From NCBI RefSeq assembly GCF_014229245.1, contig NZ_JAARZJ010000004.1, positions 124,001-188,000 on the forward strand: a stretch of DNA of 64,000 nucleotides, read 5' to 3'. Within the stretch, counting starts at the first letter, position 1. Each line of letters begins with the position of its first letter. The notes beneath the pieces are model-generated. The model did not search any database, was not told where the DNA came from, and worked only from the letters and a program-made list of their open reading frames with translations. Both the position numbers and the translations under genes were made by a program. The DNA comes from Listeria farberi. GTDB lineage: Bacteria; Bacillota; Bacilli; Lactobacillales; Listeriaceae. Of this stretch, positions 17,592 to 25,778 are shown in pieces.

Positions 17592-17894
17592 TCATTTCAC
17601 TTTTTCTTTAAAGGAAAAGGATACTTCTTCCGTTTTTGGTTCATAATCAATTTTCCAGTCGTGGTCTTTAAAATACCAATAATCATGATCTTCAATGAAG
17701 AAAATTAAGTCTTCTTTTTTCTCAGCGACTGCTGCTTCTTGCGGTTTTTCGGCAGCTAAACCGATAGAGAAACCAGGATGCAAGGAACTATTAGAACCAC
17801 CATATTTGGCAAAAAGTCGGATTCCATTACCATTAGCTACATCAAACTCATCATGAAACCATTTATTTGCTTGGTCCGTTACCTCGATATTCAT
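17592..17894 (-). CDS. HesB/YneR-like protein lacking cysteines
   Basis: A 100-residue protein with the HesB/IscA-type beta fold as seen in B. subtilis YneR. Recognisable pieces are an N-terminal VTDQANKWFHDEF helix, the GIRLFAKYGG strand, PGFSIGLA, and a C-terminal DYWYFKDHDWKIDY segment. No cysteine is present, so it cannot use the three-cysteine Fe-S site of true IscA/SufA proteins. The start is the ATG of MNIEV, 8 nt after GAGGAG; a GTG three codons upstream overlaps that site. Function unknown. Confidence 0.78.
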   Translation of the reverse strand: MNIEVTDQANKWFHDEFDVANGNGIRLFAKYGGSNSSLHPGFSIGLAAEKPQEAAVAEKKEDLIFFIEDHDYWYFKDHDWKIDYEPKTEEVSFSFKEKVK

Positions 17895-17999
17895 ACTTTT
17901 CACTCCTCGTTTCCATTTTTTGTACGTGTTGATTATTACTCAAGAATAGCAGATTTTACATCGAATTTCACTTTTTCTGCTTTTTGTTATGCAATTAGT

Positions 18000-18025
18000 A
18001 TACCTCTTTCTACTAAAATTCAAAC
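18000..18025 (-). promoter_or_regulatory. sigma-B-like promoter of the HesB-like gene
   Basis: GTTTGA, a 14-nt spacer and AGGTAT on the minus strand; one base off the sigma-B -10 consensus. Transcription would start about 100 nt before the gene. Confidence 0.45.
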
Positions 18026-18082
18026 CATCATGTATTAAAACAACCACAAAATAAGGATATTGTACTATAACAGATTCGGAAT

Positions 18083-18120
18083 AAAAAAAGCTGTGTGAGA
18101 AATAAATCCCACACAGTTTT
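18083..18120 (-). terminator. terminator of fri
   Basis: The stem CTGTGTG/CACACAG followed by T7 on the minus strand, 10 nt after the stop codon. Confidence 0.78.
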
Positions 18121-18129
18121 TATTGCATC

Positions 18130-18600
18130 TTATTCTAATGGAGCTTTTCCTAAGAAGGCTTTGAACATCCAAATATGTTTGTCAATGCTAGCTTTAAAAG
18201 CAATGAGCATATCGTTTGTTACATCATCGCCTTCTTTGTCAGTTAACTCGATACCTTGTTTGTACTCGTCTCTAAGTAATTCTAATGTCCCAACTAAGTC
18301 TTCCATCAATTGATCCATTGTTTTAGGTTTTGTATAAGGTGCTTCTTCCACACTTGCATTTTCTAAAAACTCTTTTAAAGTCGAGAATGGGCTTCCTCCG
18401 ATTGCTAGTAAACGTTCTGCTACTTCATCCATTTGTTCGCCGAATTCGCTATATAAATCATCCATCTTTTCATGTAAAGTGAAGAAGTTGTGACCTCTCA
18501 TATACCAATGAATTTGATGAATTTTTACTGTGAATACGTTTAAATTCGCTACTTGGTGATTCAAAAATTCCTTTGTGTCAACTGAGTTAATTGTTTTCAT
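18130..18600 (-). CDS. fri: Dps-like ferritin (Fri)
   Basis: A 156-residue DNA-protection ferritin that oxidises and stores iron using peroxide. The intersubunit ferroxidase ligands of the Listeria Dps are visible: His31 and His43, Asp47, Asp58 and Glu62 in the block from HQIHWYMRGHNFF to MDEVAERL. No DNA-binding Lys-rich tail is present, as expected for the Listeria protein. It is monocistronic. A PerR/Fur-like box overlaps the transcription start region, matching peroxide and iron control known for this gene. Confidence 0.96.
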   Translation of the reverse strand: MKTINSVDTKEFLNHQVANLNVFTVKIHQIHWYMRGHNFFTLHEKMDDLYSEFGEQMDEVAERLLAIGGSPFSTLKEFLENASVEEAPYTKPKTMDQLMEDLVGTLELLRDEYKQGIELTDKEGDDVTNDMLIAFKASIDKHIWMFKAFLGKAPLE

Positions 18601-18618
18601 AATTATCTTCCTCCTATT

Positions 18619-18633
18619 TTATAATGATTATCA
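18619..18633 (-). promoter_or_regulatory. PerR/Fur-like box in the fri leader
   Basis: TTATAATGATTATCA differs at 2 of 15 positions from the PerR box (TTATAATNATTATAA). It lies just downstream of the fri -10 box and ahead of the ribosome site, a blocking position. Confidence 0.7.
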
Positions 18634-18643
18634 CTTAATAATA

Positions 18644-18672
18644 AGTATAATCTATTCCTAGACCAATGTCCA
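18644..18672 (-). promoter_or_regulatory. sigma-A promoter of fri
   Basis: TGGACA, a 17-nt spacer and TATACT on the minus strand. A GTTT with a GGAATA near it may be the additional stress promoter reported for fri, but the spacing here is not convincing. Confidence 0.6.
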
Positions 18673-18801
18673 GTGTGGAAACCATCACAAAGTATTTACC
18701 ACTCACACAATTTCTTAAACATTTATTACTGCTTTCTCATTATTTATCGCTTTTTTTATGATAGAATAAAAATGAGATTTACACAACTAGGAGGATAGAC
18801 A

Positions 18802-20607
18802 ATGGAAAATTATTCTCACCGCTTTCAGGTGAACTTGGCTGGTATGATTGACATTCTCTCTAATCATCTGTATGACGAAAAAGATGTTTATATTCGCGAA
18901 TTATTACAGAACGCTACAGATGCAATTAGAGCTAGGAAAAAAATAGAACCTACTTTAAATGGAAAAATCCATGTTTCATTATCTGGTGAAAAAAACAACA
19001 AAACGTTAATTTTAGAGGATAATGGAATTGGTTTAACGGAAGATGAAGTCCATGCCTTCCTTGCAACTATTGCTAATTCATCTAAAGGTGAAAAAAACTT
19101 TGACGGTCAAGATACCAATGATTTTATTGGTCGATTTGGAATTGGTTTACTTTCTTGTTTTATTGTTAGTGATGAGATTGTGATGATTTCTACCTCACAA
19201 AAAAACGGAGAAACGACCGAATGGCATGGAAAAGCGGATGGTACTTATTCCGTCCGTAAGATTACAACCGAAAAACGCGAACCTGGTACTCAAGTTTATT
19301 TACGGTTACGTCCTGATATGATTGAACACCCTGAATGCGAGGAAACAGAATACTTGATTAATACATTAAAAAAATACGGCTCTTCTTTAGAAAGCGCCAT
19401 TTTAATAGAAACAGATGGTTATGAACAAGAGATCAACTCATGGACCAAACAATTTGCTAATAAAGAAATATTGTTCAGTCTTTCGAGAGAACAAATTCTT
19501 CGCTACGGGGAACATTTACTCGGCACACGATTTCACGATTATTTCTTAATTGAAAATGAATCTGGACGTACTTTTGGCATTGCTTTTATGATTCCTTATA
19601 CAGTACAAATGAATGCGGTTCGCAAACAAACGGTATTTTTAAACAATATGTATGTGACGAGCGAAGCGAATAACGTTCTTCCTAAATGGGCTTTTTTTGC
19701 TGAATGTATACTTTGGACAGATGAGCTTCAGCCAGTCGCTTCACGGGAATCTTTTTATAAAAATGAGCGCCTAGAAATCGTATCTGAGGAGCTAGGTGTG
19801 GCGTTAAAAAAAGGAATTGAAACGTTACCTGAGAGCGCGCTAACAAAATTATTATCGACACATTATCTTGGTTTTAAAGCTTTAGCTAGTGAAGATGCCC
19901 CATTTTTAAAATTAATTTATTCTTATCTGCCGTTTAAAACTTTGAATGGTGAAGAAAAATTAGCAGATATAATGAAAGAAACGACGACAATCTACTATAC
20001 TTTTTCGGTGGACGATTTTAGACAGATAACTGATATTGCTCGCTCTAGTGGTATGACATTGATTAATGGCGGTTACTCCTACGATACACCAATTTTAACA
20101 ATGCTAAATCATTTAGTTGATGAAGCCGAATTTATTTTAATTCAACCCGAAGAAATCATCAACAAATTGTTACCGATGTCTGCTGAAGAAGAAATAACCT
20201 ATCAACCAATCTTAGCTGAAATGAATAAAATGATGGCAGAATTTGATGCCGATATAACGATTAAGCATTTTGAGCCCAAAACGCTCCCTATTATTTTTAT
20301 TCATTCTGCCGCTACACAGGCAAGCAGAGAACTGGAACGCTCATTAGAAGAAACGAGTTCTGTTTTCAGTGATATTTTAGAGAGTATTCAGCAAGAACAA
20401 GCCCCTGCTCCACTTGCCCATTTGTATTTAAATTTAGATAATGAGCTTATAAAAAAACTGTTCACATCTGGTAAATCTATTAATGAGTTATCGGTAATTG
20501 TTAATGTTCTTTATATTCAAGCATTACTGTTAGGACATTATCCACTTAAACGTAAAGAAATGAAATTAATGAATCAAAATATGTTACGAATCTTAGAAAT
20601 GCTATAG
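18802..20607 (+). CDS. Hsp90-family (HtpG-like) chaperone
   Basis: A 601-residue Hsp90-type protein. The GHKL ATPase domain is intact: IRELLQNATDAI with the catalytic Glu and nucleotide-contact Asn (about residues 33-43), EDNGIGLTEDEV, and GRFGIGLLSCF. The middle domain contains the conserved catalytic-loop style segment QPVASRESFYKNERLEI. It is slightly shorter than standard HtpG and diverges strongly toward the C-terminus. The next gene starts 9 nt downstream and is probably translated from the same mRNA. Confidence 0.85.
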   Translation: MENYSHRFQVNLAGMIDILSNHLYDEKDVYIRELLQNATDAIRARKKIEPTLNGKIHVSLSGEKNNKTLILEDNGIGLTEDEVHAFLATIANSSKGEKNFDGQDTNDFIGRFGIGLLSCFIVSDEIVMISTSQKNGETTEWHGKADGTYSVRKITTEKREPGTQVYLRLRPDMIEHPECEETEYLINTLKKYGSSLESAILIETDGYEQEINSWTKQFANKEILFSLSREQILRYGEHLLGTRFHDYFLIENESGRTFGIAFMIPYTVQMNAVRKQTVFLNNMYVTSEANNVLPKWAFFAECILWTDELQPVASRESFYKNERLEIVSEELGVALKKGIETLPESALTKLLSTHYLGFKALASEDAPFLKLIYSYLPFKTLNGEEKLADIMKETTTIYYTFSVDDFRQITDIARSSGMTLINGGYSYDTPILTMLNHLVDEAEFILIQPEEIINKLLPMSAEEEITYQPILAEMNKMMAEFDADITIKHFEPKTLPIIFIHSAATQASRELERSLEETSSVFSDILESIQQEQAPAPLAHLYLNLDNELIKKLFTSGKSINELSVIVNVLYIQALLLGHYPLKRKEMKLMNQNMLRILEML

Positions 20608-20616
20608 GAGGAAAAA

Positions 20617-21579
20617 ATGGATTATTTAAATGATATTGAAGAAGCTTGGGGCATGGACGACAATGCTGAAAAAGTGAAAATTCTTGAACGGGCCATTGCA
20701 AGTGCAGATATGTATAACGATGTAGAAAATGGTATTGAGGCACGTGATTTGCTGATTGATACTTGTTTAACTGCCGGATTTCCAAAAAAACAATTGCAAG
20801 CCTTTAGTTGGTTAGTAAAAAAATGGGAAGAAGATGCGACATATATTGACGCTTACGATCTACTTTGGAAATATAAATGGATTAGCGAACATGTTCCTAC
20901 TTTTGATGAAGTATCCAAAGCGCAAATAGATGGGCTTTTGAATGATATGAAAGTAAAATTCGAACAGCAAAATTATTCCTTGCGCCCTTACTATAAAGTT
21001 TGTACCCTTGCTGCCATTCGAATGGGCGAAAAAGACAAAGCAAAAGAACTCTTTGAAAAATGGAACAACACCAAAGCTGATTATTTAAATGACTGTTCTG
21101 CTTGCGAAACAAATGATAAAGTTCATTATTACTGTTTTATCAAAGATTTTGAAAAAGCGAAGAAAGCTGCTACTCCAATTATTAAAGGAAAACAGCGCTG
21201 TGCAGAGGTCCCTCATTTAACTTACGGTAGTATGGCTTTAGCATATTTAGAACTTGGTGATGAAAAAATGGCGCAAGAATGTTTTGATAAAGGTTACCCT
21301 CTTGTGGAGAAAGCAAGTTCATTAATAGCACCGCTTAGCCACTTGCTTAAGTATTTAGTGCTTACAAACCAAGCTGAAAAGGCTAGAGAAGTCATTGATA
21401 CGAATAAAGAAATCGTCCTTAAGTCAGAAAGCGGACTAGATCGATTATTATTTTTACAAGCTGCTTATCCTCTTTTGGATCGTGAAACAGAAGCAGACTT
21501 GGTGGAATTAGCCGAAACCTTAACAGCAAAATTTGATGCACGAAATGAAAATAGTTTTTATCAAGATCGTTTGAAATAA
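20617..21579 (+). CDS. helical-repeat protein paired with the Hsp90-like gene
   Basis: A 320-residue soluble protein built of helix pairs; I do not recognise a named family. TPR-like spacing is visible, for example IRMGEKDKAKELFEKWN and MALAYLELGDEKMAQECFDKGY, with Ala/Gly at TPR positions 8 and 20. A pair of cysteines (CSACE, about residues 160-164) stands out. It follows the Hsp90-like gene by 9 nt with a GGAGG site. TPR proteins are common Hsp90 co-chaperones, so a partner role is a reasonable inference, not a demonstrated one. Confidence 0.65.
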   Translation: MDYLNDIEEAWGMDDNAEKVKILERAIASADMYNDVENGIEARDLLIDTCLTAGFPKKQLQAFSWLVKKWEEDATYIDAYDLLWKYKWISEHVPTFDEVSKAQIDGLLNDMKVKFEQQNYSLRPYYKVCTLAAIRMGEKDKAKELFEKWNNTKADYLNDCSACETNDKVHYYCFIKDFEKAKKAATPIIKGKQRCAEVPHLTYGSMALAYLELGDEKMAQECFDKGYPLVEKASSLIAPLSHLLKYLVLTNQAEKAREVIDTNKEIVLKSESGLDRLLFLQAAYPLLDRETEADLVELAETLTAKFDARNENSFYQDRLK

Positions 21580-21584
21580 TATTT

Positions 21585-21621
21585 GGAACATAGCTAGTTT
21601 TTCTAGTTATGTTCTTTTATT
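21585..21621 (+). terminator. terminator after the Hsp90-TPR pair
   Basis: An 11-bp stem AACATAGCTAG/CTAGTTATGTT (one G-U) with a 5-nt T loop, followed by CTTTTATTT. Confidence 0.75.
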
Positions 21622-21666
21622 TGCGCTATTTAGTATTTTTTAGGATAATACAGGAAGGAGTTGAAG

Positions 21667-22416
21667 ATGATGACGATTTGGGTTAGAAACGGGAATAACG
21701 CTGCAACTGAGCAAGAGATTTCTGCAAAAGAAACGGAACTAGGTTTATTCTTACCAGCTGAATATAAAGAGCTGCTTTTGACGCAAAATGGTGGTTTGAT
21801 TCGAAAAAACCATTTTCCAACGAACGAGCCAACTTCTTATGGTCTTGATGTAGCGGAAATTTATTATTTAGCTAGTTTAAATGAATTATTAACAGACATT
21901 CCGGAACAAAATGATGTCGACCTCGCAGGCAAGCAAGTTTATTTTCACCGAGATGAATCGCGCTATATCGGCTTTTCCTATGCAGATAATAGGTCCCTGC
22001 CAAGCATTATATATGTAGATTTTGAAACGCTACAAACGCTAGTTGTTGCGGAAAACATGGCTGAGTTTTTGGAGGCGCTATATTTCAGCCCTTTTCCAGT
22101 AGATTTCGCCGAACAATTTCCAGTAAAAAAACTAGACCAAATTCTTGCTTCAAGTAATGTCAAAAAAACCAAGCAATTACTAGAGTTATTAGAGGATTAT
22201 CCAGATAAAACATGGTATTTAGAAACACTCATTTGTTTACTTCAAAAAAACGAAATCCCTTATAATATAGTCGTCTATCAATCCTTTGAAAATCAATTGC
22301 TCTATTTCCGGAGAAAACTTGTTACTGAACTTGTGGAAAAGATTTTCGCGATGCTTAAGGACAGTGATGGAATAGATCAAAGTGCTACTACTGAATTATA
22401 TAAAGAGTGGGAATAA
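21667..22416 (+). CDS. SMI1/KNR4 (SUKH) family protein
   Basis: A 249-residue protein. The N-terminal 140 residues show the SUKH fold signature: ETELGLFLPAEYKELLLTQNGG, a YGLDVAEIYYLASLNELL strand-helix, YIGFSYADNRSLPSIIYVDF and a final MAEFLEALY. The C-terminal part is helical and unassigned. SUKH proteins are often immunity partners of contact-dependent toxins, but no toxin is nearby. The start is an ATG 6 nt after GAAGGAG; an in-frame TTG lies immediately next to that site and is unlikely. A phosphatase gene follows after 12 nt. Confidence 0.8.
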   Translation: MMTIWVRNGNNAATEQEISAKETELGLFLPAEYKELLLTQNGGLIRKNHFPTNEPTSYGLDVAEIYYLASLNELLTDIPEQNDVDLAGKQVYFHRDESRYIGFSYADNRSLPSIIYVDFETLQTLVVAENMAEFLEALYFSPFPVDFAEQFPVKKLDQILASSNVKKTKQLLELLEDYPDKTWYLETLICLLQKNEIPYNIVVYQSFENQLLYFRRKLVTELVEKIFAMLKDSDGIDQSATTELYKEWE

Positions 22417-22428
22417 GGAGGAATTCAA

Positions 22429-22887
22429 TTGGTAAAAGTAGTATTTGTATGTTTAGGAAATATTTGCCGTTCTCCAATGGCAGAAGGACTTTTTCGAAAA
22501 GAAGTTGCTAATGCGGGGTTAACGGATGAAATAGAAATTGATTCTGCGGCAACGGGAACCTGGAACTTAGGAAAGCCACCGCACCGTGGTACAAGAGAAG
22601 TTTTGAAAAAGCATGGTATTAATTATGAAGTAATGCGCGCTCGGAAAGTAACGGATGCCGATTTTGAACAAGCTGATTATATTATTGGGATGGATCAAAA
22701 TAATATAGCTGATTTAAATGCACTTAATAAAAACAAAGACGTAACTATTCGTTCACTAATGTCCTTTGTTTCAGGTAAGGAAGAGGAAGAAATTCCTGAT
22801 CCTTATTACACAGGTGATTTTGATGAAACAGAGCGAATGGTGACAGAAGGAGTCAAGGCTCTTTTAGCTTTTATTACAAAAAAATAG
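22429..22887 (+). CDS. low-molecular-weight protein-tyrosine phosphatase
   Basis: A 152-residue LMW-PTP. The P-loop CLGNICRSPMAEG (Cys and Arg of CX5R at about residues 8-14) and the general-acid loop DPYYTGDFDE near the C-terminus are both present. Translation starts at TTG, 7 nt after a GGAGGAA site. Related enzymes dephosphorylate bacterial tyrosine kinases and stress proteins. It likely shares a transcript with the upstream SUKH gene. Confidence 0.93.
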   Translation: MVKVVFVCLGNICRSPMAEGLFRKEVANAGLTDEIEIDSAATGTWNLGKPPHRGTREVLKKHGINYEVMRARKVTDADFEQADYIIGMDQNNIADLNALNKNKDVTIRSLMSFVSGKEEEEIPDPYYTGDFDETERMVTEGVKALLAFITKK

Positions 22888-22905
22888 CCTTTTTATCCCT
22901 AACAT

Positions 22906-22930
22906 GTTTAGAGACTTGTCACTCGGGAAT
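22906..22930 (+). promoter_or_regulatory. sigma-B promoter of the lmo0937-type gene
   Basis: GTTT, a 15-nt spacer and GGGAAT, about 40 nt before the 53-aa gene. A textbook Listeria sigma-B site. Confidence 0.8.
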
Positions 22931-22972
22931 ATATAAGAGTACAATCAAAAGATTAGAAAGAGGTTTTTTTAT

Positions 22973-23134
22973 ATGTTAGGAATTATTTGGGGAATCATCG
23001 TTGTTTTATTAGCAGTTTGGTTACTTGGGATTATTTTCCATGTAGCGGGCGGATTAATTAATATCTTGCTAGTAGTAGTGTTAATACTCGTTATTTGGAA
23101 CTTAATTCAAATGGCTAGGAATAAACGTAAATAA
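22973..23134 (+). CDS. lmo0937-family 53-aa membrane miniprotein
   Basis: A 53-residue protein, almost entirely hydrophobic, with two membrane segments (MLGIIWGIIVVLLAVWLLGII and INILLVVVLILVIW) split by a FHVAGG turn and ending in ARNKRK. It matches the small lmo0937 family (DUF5670), widespread in bacteria and induced by stress. The ATG follows GAAAGAGG. It has a sigma-B promoter and a strong bidirectional terminator, so it is an isolated stress unit. Molecular role unknown. Confidence 0.88.
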   Translation: MLGIIWGIIVVLLAVWLLGIIFHVAGGLINILLVVVLILVIWNLIQMARNKRK

Positions 23135-23137
23135 CTG

Positions 23138-23187
23138 AAAAAAGAGTGGTTTGGTGCATTAACGTAATGCGCCAAACCACTCTTTTT
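23138..23187. terminator. bidirectional terminator
   Basis: A long stem (AAAAAGAGTGGTTTGG with CCAAACCACTCTTTTT, inner GCATTA/TAATGC) serves the miniprotein gene and the converging nitroreductase gene. Confidence 0.92.
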
Positions 23188-23926
23188 ATTTTTGATTTAA
23201 ATGTTGTTTTTGTAAAAAATCTTTTAAGTCTAATCGGCTTTTTCTTCCAAGTCCGCGTGCAATTTGCTCGGACCAGCCCTCTACTCGTTTTCCTGCTGTT
23301 CGTTCATCGTAGTAATTTTTTATTTGTTCATCGTATTTTGCTAGAGTTGCTGGATTCATTTTTTGATAAGCATTTTCGTGATAAACCAAGTCTTGTGGTA
23401 ATCTAGGTTTGGCTTTTTCTTTGCCTTTAATCGGATGACCTATTGTTAAGCCAAATAATGGCATCGTATATGGTGGCAAATCAAGAATTCCGGCAATTTG
23501 CCCTACGTCGTTACGAATCCCTCCGATAAAGCAAATACCAAATCCTAACGATTCTGCGGCAACAGCCATATTTTGCGCGGCAAGTGCGGCATCAATGATG
23601 GAAACAAGCCATTTTTCTGAAGTTTCTAGGGCGGCTGTGTCTACTTGATGTTCTTCTAGGATGGCTTGGTGTCTCGCTAGATCAGCAACAAAGATAAATA
23701 ATTGTCCTGTCTGTACAGTATATGGTTGATTTCCCGCAATGGCAGAAATTTGTTCCCGAATTTTTTTATCTGTTATTCCGATTATCGAGTATGCTTGAAC
23801 AAAACTAGATGTAGATGCAGCCTGCGCACTTTTTATAAGTAAAGCTAATTCTTCTTCTGTTAAAGCTTTATCTTCAAAGTTCCGTACTGAATAATGACCT
23901 AATATGGCATCTATCGTCTGATTCAT
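23186..23926 (-). CDS. NADPH-dependent oxygen-insensitive nitroreductase/flavin reductase
   Basis: A 246-residue flavoprotein of the NfsA/Frp nitroreductase branch. The N-terminal HYSVRNFEDKALTEEELALLIKSAQAASTSS carries the FMN-binding SVR and Ser residues; central AAQNMAVAAESLGFGICFIGGIRN and GLTIGHP complete the fold, and the basic C-terminus (KPRLPQDLVYHENAY) is typical of NADPH-specific members. It precedes trmL in the reverse direction with a 12-nt gap, and the two may be cotranscribed. Confidence 0.9.
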   Translation of the reverse strand: MNQTIDAILGHYSVRNFEDKALTEEELALLIKSAQAASTSSFVQAYSIIGITDKKIREQISAIAGNQPYTVQTGQLFIFVADLARHQAILEEHQVDTAALETSEKWLVSIIDAALAAQNMAVAAESLGFGICFIGGIRNDVGQIAGILDLPPYTMPLFGLTIGHPIKGKEKAKPRLPQDLVYHENAYQKMNPATLAKYDEQIKNYYDERTAGKRVEGWSEQIARGLGRKSRLDLKDFLQKQHLNQK

Positions 23927-23938
23927 CCTAACTCCCCC

Positions 23939-24448
23939 TTAGTCTTTAAAGATTTTTCGGTCGTAATTCGGTTCTTGTAAAAGCGCGCCAAAACTCTGTT
24001 GCCGTAATGCTTCATATGCTAAAACTGCTGCGGTGTTAGATAAATTTAAAGAACGAATATGATCTGTCATTGGAATGCGTAAACAATTTTCTTCATTTGC
24101 TTGTAAAAGTTCATCAGGCAAACCAGTAGTTTCTTTTCCAAAAACGAAGAAATAATTTTTATTCGAATCACTATAATCGACGTCACTATAAACATGCCGC
24201 CCAAATTTAGTTATATAGTAGAATTCTCCACCGGCATTTTTTTCGAAAAACTCATCTAGAGAATCGTAATAGGAAAGTTTCACATTATCCCAGTAGTCAA
24301 GTCCGGCGCGTTTTAACATTTTATCATCTGTGGAGAAACCAAGTGGACGAATTAAATGTAAATAAGTGTCTGTTCCAGCACAAGTTCTTGAGATATTTCC
24401 TGTGTTTGCAGGGATTTCTGGTTGATATAGTACGATATGGTTTGGCAT
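23939..24448 (-). CDS. trmL: tRNA (cytidine/uridine-2'-O)-methyltransferase TrmL
   Basis: A 169-residue SPOUT methyltransferase (formerly CspR) that methylates the wobble ribose of tRNA-Leu. The N-terminal IVLYQPEIPANTGNISRTCAG, central FGKETTGLPDELL knot motif and C-terminal IRSLNLSNTAAVLAYEALRQ are diagnostic. Single compact domain of normal length. It sits between queG and the nitroreductase, all on the minus strand with about 12-20 nt gaps, and shares the tRNA wobble-position theme with queG. Confidence 0.95.
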   Translation of the reverse strand: MPNHIVLYQPEIPANTGNISRTCAGTDTYLHLIRPLGFSTDDKMLKRAGLDYWDNVKLSYYDSLDEFFEKNAGGEFYYITKFGRHVYSDVDYSDSNKNYFFVFGKETTGLPDELLQANEENCLRIPMTDHIRSLNLSNTAAVLAYEALRQQSFGALLQEPNYDRKIFKD

Positions 24449-24468
24449 TTCTTTTCACCTGGTTTCTA

Positions 24469-25608
24469 TTAATTTGGTATTGCTGTTAATTCTTGGAGTA
24501 CTTGTTCATCCTGTTCGTTTTGGAGCGCTTTTTGGACAGCTTCTTCCGCTTGTTCTCCGCCAATTTTACGTAAGGCCCATCCAGCGGTTCCGCGAATGAC
24601 TGGTCTCGGATCATTTTCCAAGCAATCAATTAATTCTGGTACTGCAGTTTTATCTTTATAACGAGCTAAAATAATTATCGCATTTCGTTGGATTGGCTTT
24701 TTTCCACGCCATGAACCAGCCATATCACCAAACTGCTCTTTGAAAGCGCGATTTGAAATATGTAGCAGTGGCTTTAACTCGGGACGAACAAGCTCCGGAT
24801 CCGGCTCCATTTCCTCATGAAAATGAAAATCATGCCCTCGATTATATGGACAAACTACCTGACAAGTATCACAGCCATACAAACGATTATGCAATACTTC
24901 GCGATATTTTTCATCTAGAAAGTCCTTTGTTTGGGTAAGATAGCTTAAACAAATTTTCGGATTCATTTTTCCTTCACCTAACAAGGAACCTGTTGGACAA
25001 GCTTTGATACATTGATTGCAGCTGCCACACAAGTCGCTAGCAGGCGTATCTGGTTCAAAAGGAATATTGGTTATCATTTCCCCTAAATAAACCCAAGAGC
25101 CGTATTCTGGCGTAATAAGCAGCGTGTTTTTCCCGCGCCAACCAATGCCAGCTCGTTCTGCCACAGCCACATCGGATAATTCACCGGTATCTACCATAGA
25201 TTTCATCCGTACATTAGGTAAACGTTCACTTAAAAAGTGTTCCAGTAAAGCTAATTTTTCTCGTAAAACAGTATGATAATCGATGCCCCACGAAGCTCTA
25301 GCAAATACGCCGCGTCTTGCTTCTTTTTTACTGATAGGAGCTTCTGTTAATTTAGATGGATAAGCAAGTGCGATAGCGATAATCGACTGAGGTGCTTTGA
25401 AAATAAGCTCCGGATATACACGCTCATCAATAACCGGATGCTCAAACCCTGTAAAAAGATTTAACGCTTCAGCTTCTAGTAATCGTTCCTTTAAAAATAA
25501 AAAAGGGTCCGCTGTCGTAAAACCAATTTTTTGAATTCCAATTTCATGTGCATAAGCAATTAGCTCTTCTTTTAGCGCTGCGTAATTTGATTCTGGCTTC
25601 ACTTTCAT
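24469..25608 (-). CDS. queG: epoxyqueuosine reductase QueG
   Basis: A 379-residue cobalamin and Fe-S enzyme for the last step of queuosine synthesis. It has the AYAHEIGIQKIGFTTADP opening, MVDTGELSDVAVAERAGIGWRGKNTLLI, two 4Fe-4S motifs (CGSCNQCIKACPTGSL and CDTCQVVCPYN), and C-terminal HEAT-like repeats (PELIDCLENDPRPVIRGTAGWALRKIG). The start is put at MKVKPESN, correctly spaced from AGGAAAGGGG. It is followed by trmL and the nitroreductase. Confidence 0.93.
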   Translation of the reverse strand: MKVKPESNYAALKEELIAYAHEIGIQKIGFTTADPFLFLKERLLEAEALNLFTGFEHPVIDERVYPELIFKAPQSIIAIALAYPSKLTEAPISKKEARRGVFARASWGIDYHTVLREKLALLEHFLSERLPNVRMKSMVDTGELSDVAVAERAGIGWRGKNTLLITPEYGSWVYLGEMITNIPFEPDTPASDLCGSCNQCIKACPTGSLLGEGKMNPKICLSYLTQTKDFLDEKYREVLHNRLYGCDTCQVVCPYNRGHDFHFHEEMEPDPELVRPELKPLLHISNRAFKEQFGDMAGSWRGKKPIQRNAIIILARYKDKTAVPELIDCLENDPRPVIRGTAGWALRKIGGEQAEEAVQKALQNEQDEQVLQELTAIPN

Positions 25609-25633
25609 CATTCCCCTTTCCTTATTTTCAGGC

Positions 25634-25681
25634 AATAAAATAAACGCAATGCTTCGCTTAAAAAGGTCGAAACACTGCGTT
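25634..25681 (-). terminator. terminator of tRNA-Gly
   Basis: A 14-bp stem (AACGCAGTGTTTCG with CGAAGCATTGCGTT, two G-U) followed by TATTTTATT on the minus strand, between the tRNA and queG. Confidence 0.8.
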
Positions 25682-25707
25682 GATAACAGGATTTATAAAA
25701 AATATAA

Positions 25708-25778
25708 AGCGGGTGATGGGAATCGAACCCACGACAACAGCTTGGAAGGCTGTAGTTTTACCACTAAACTACACCCGC
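25708..25778 (-). tRNA. tRNA-Gly (TCC)
   Basis: 71 nt folding to a cloverleaf: acceptor GCGGGTG/CACCCGC, TTCGATTC T-loop and anticodon TCC within CCTTCCAA. The CCA end is not encoded. Confidence 0.96.
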
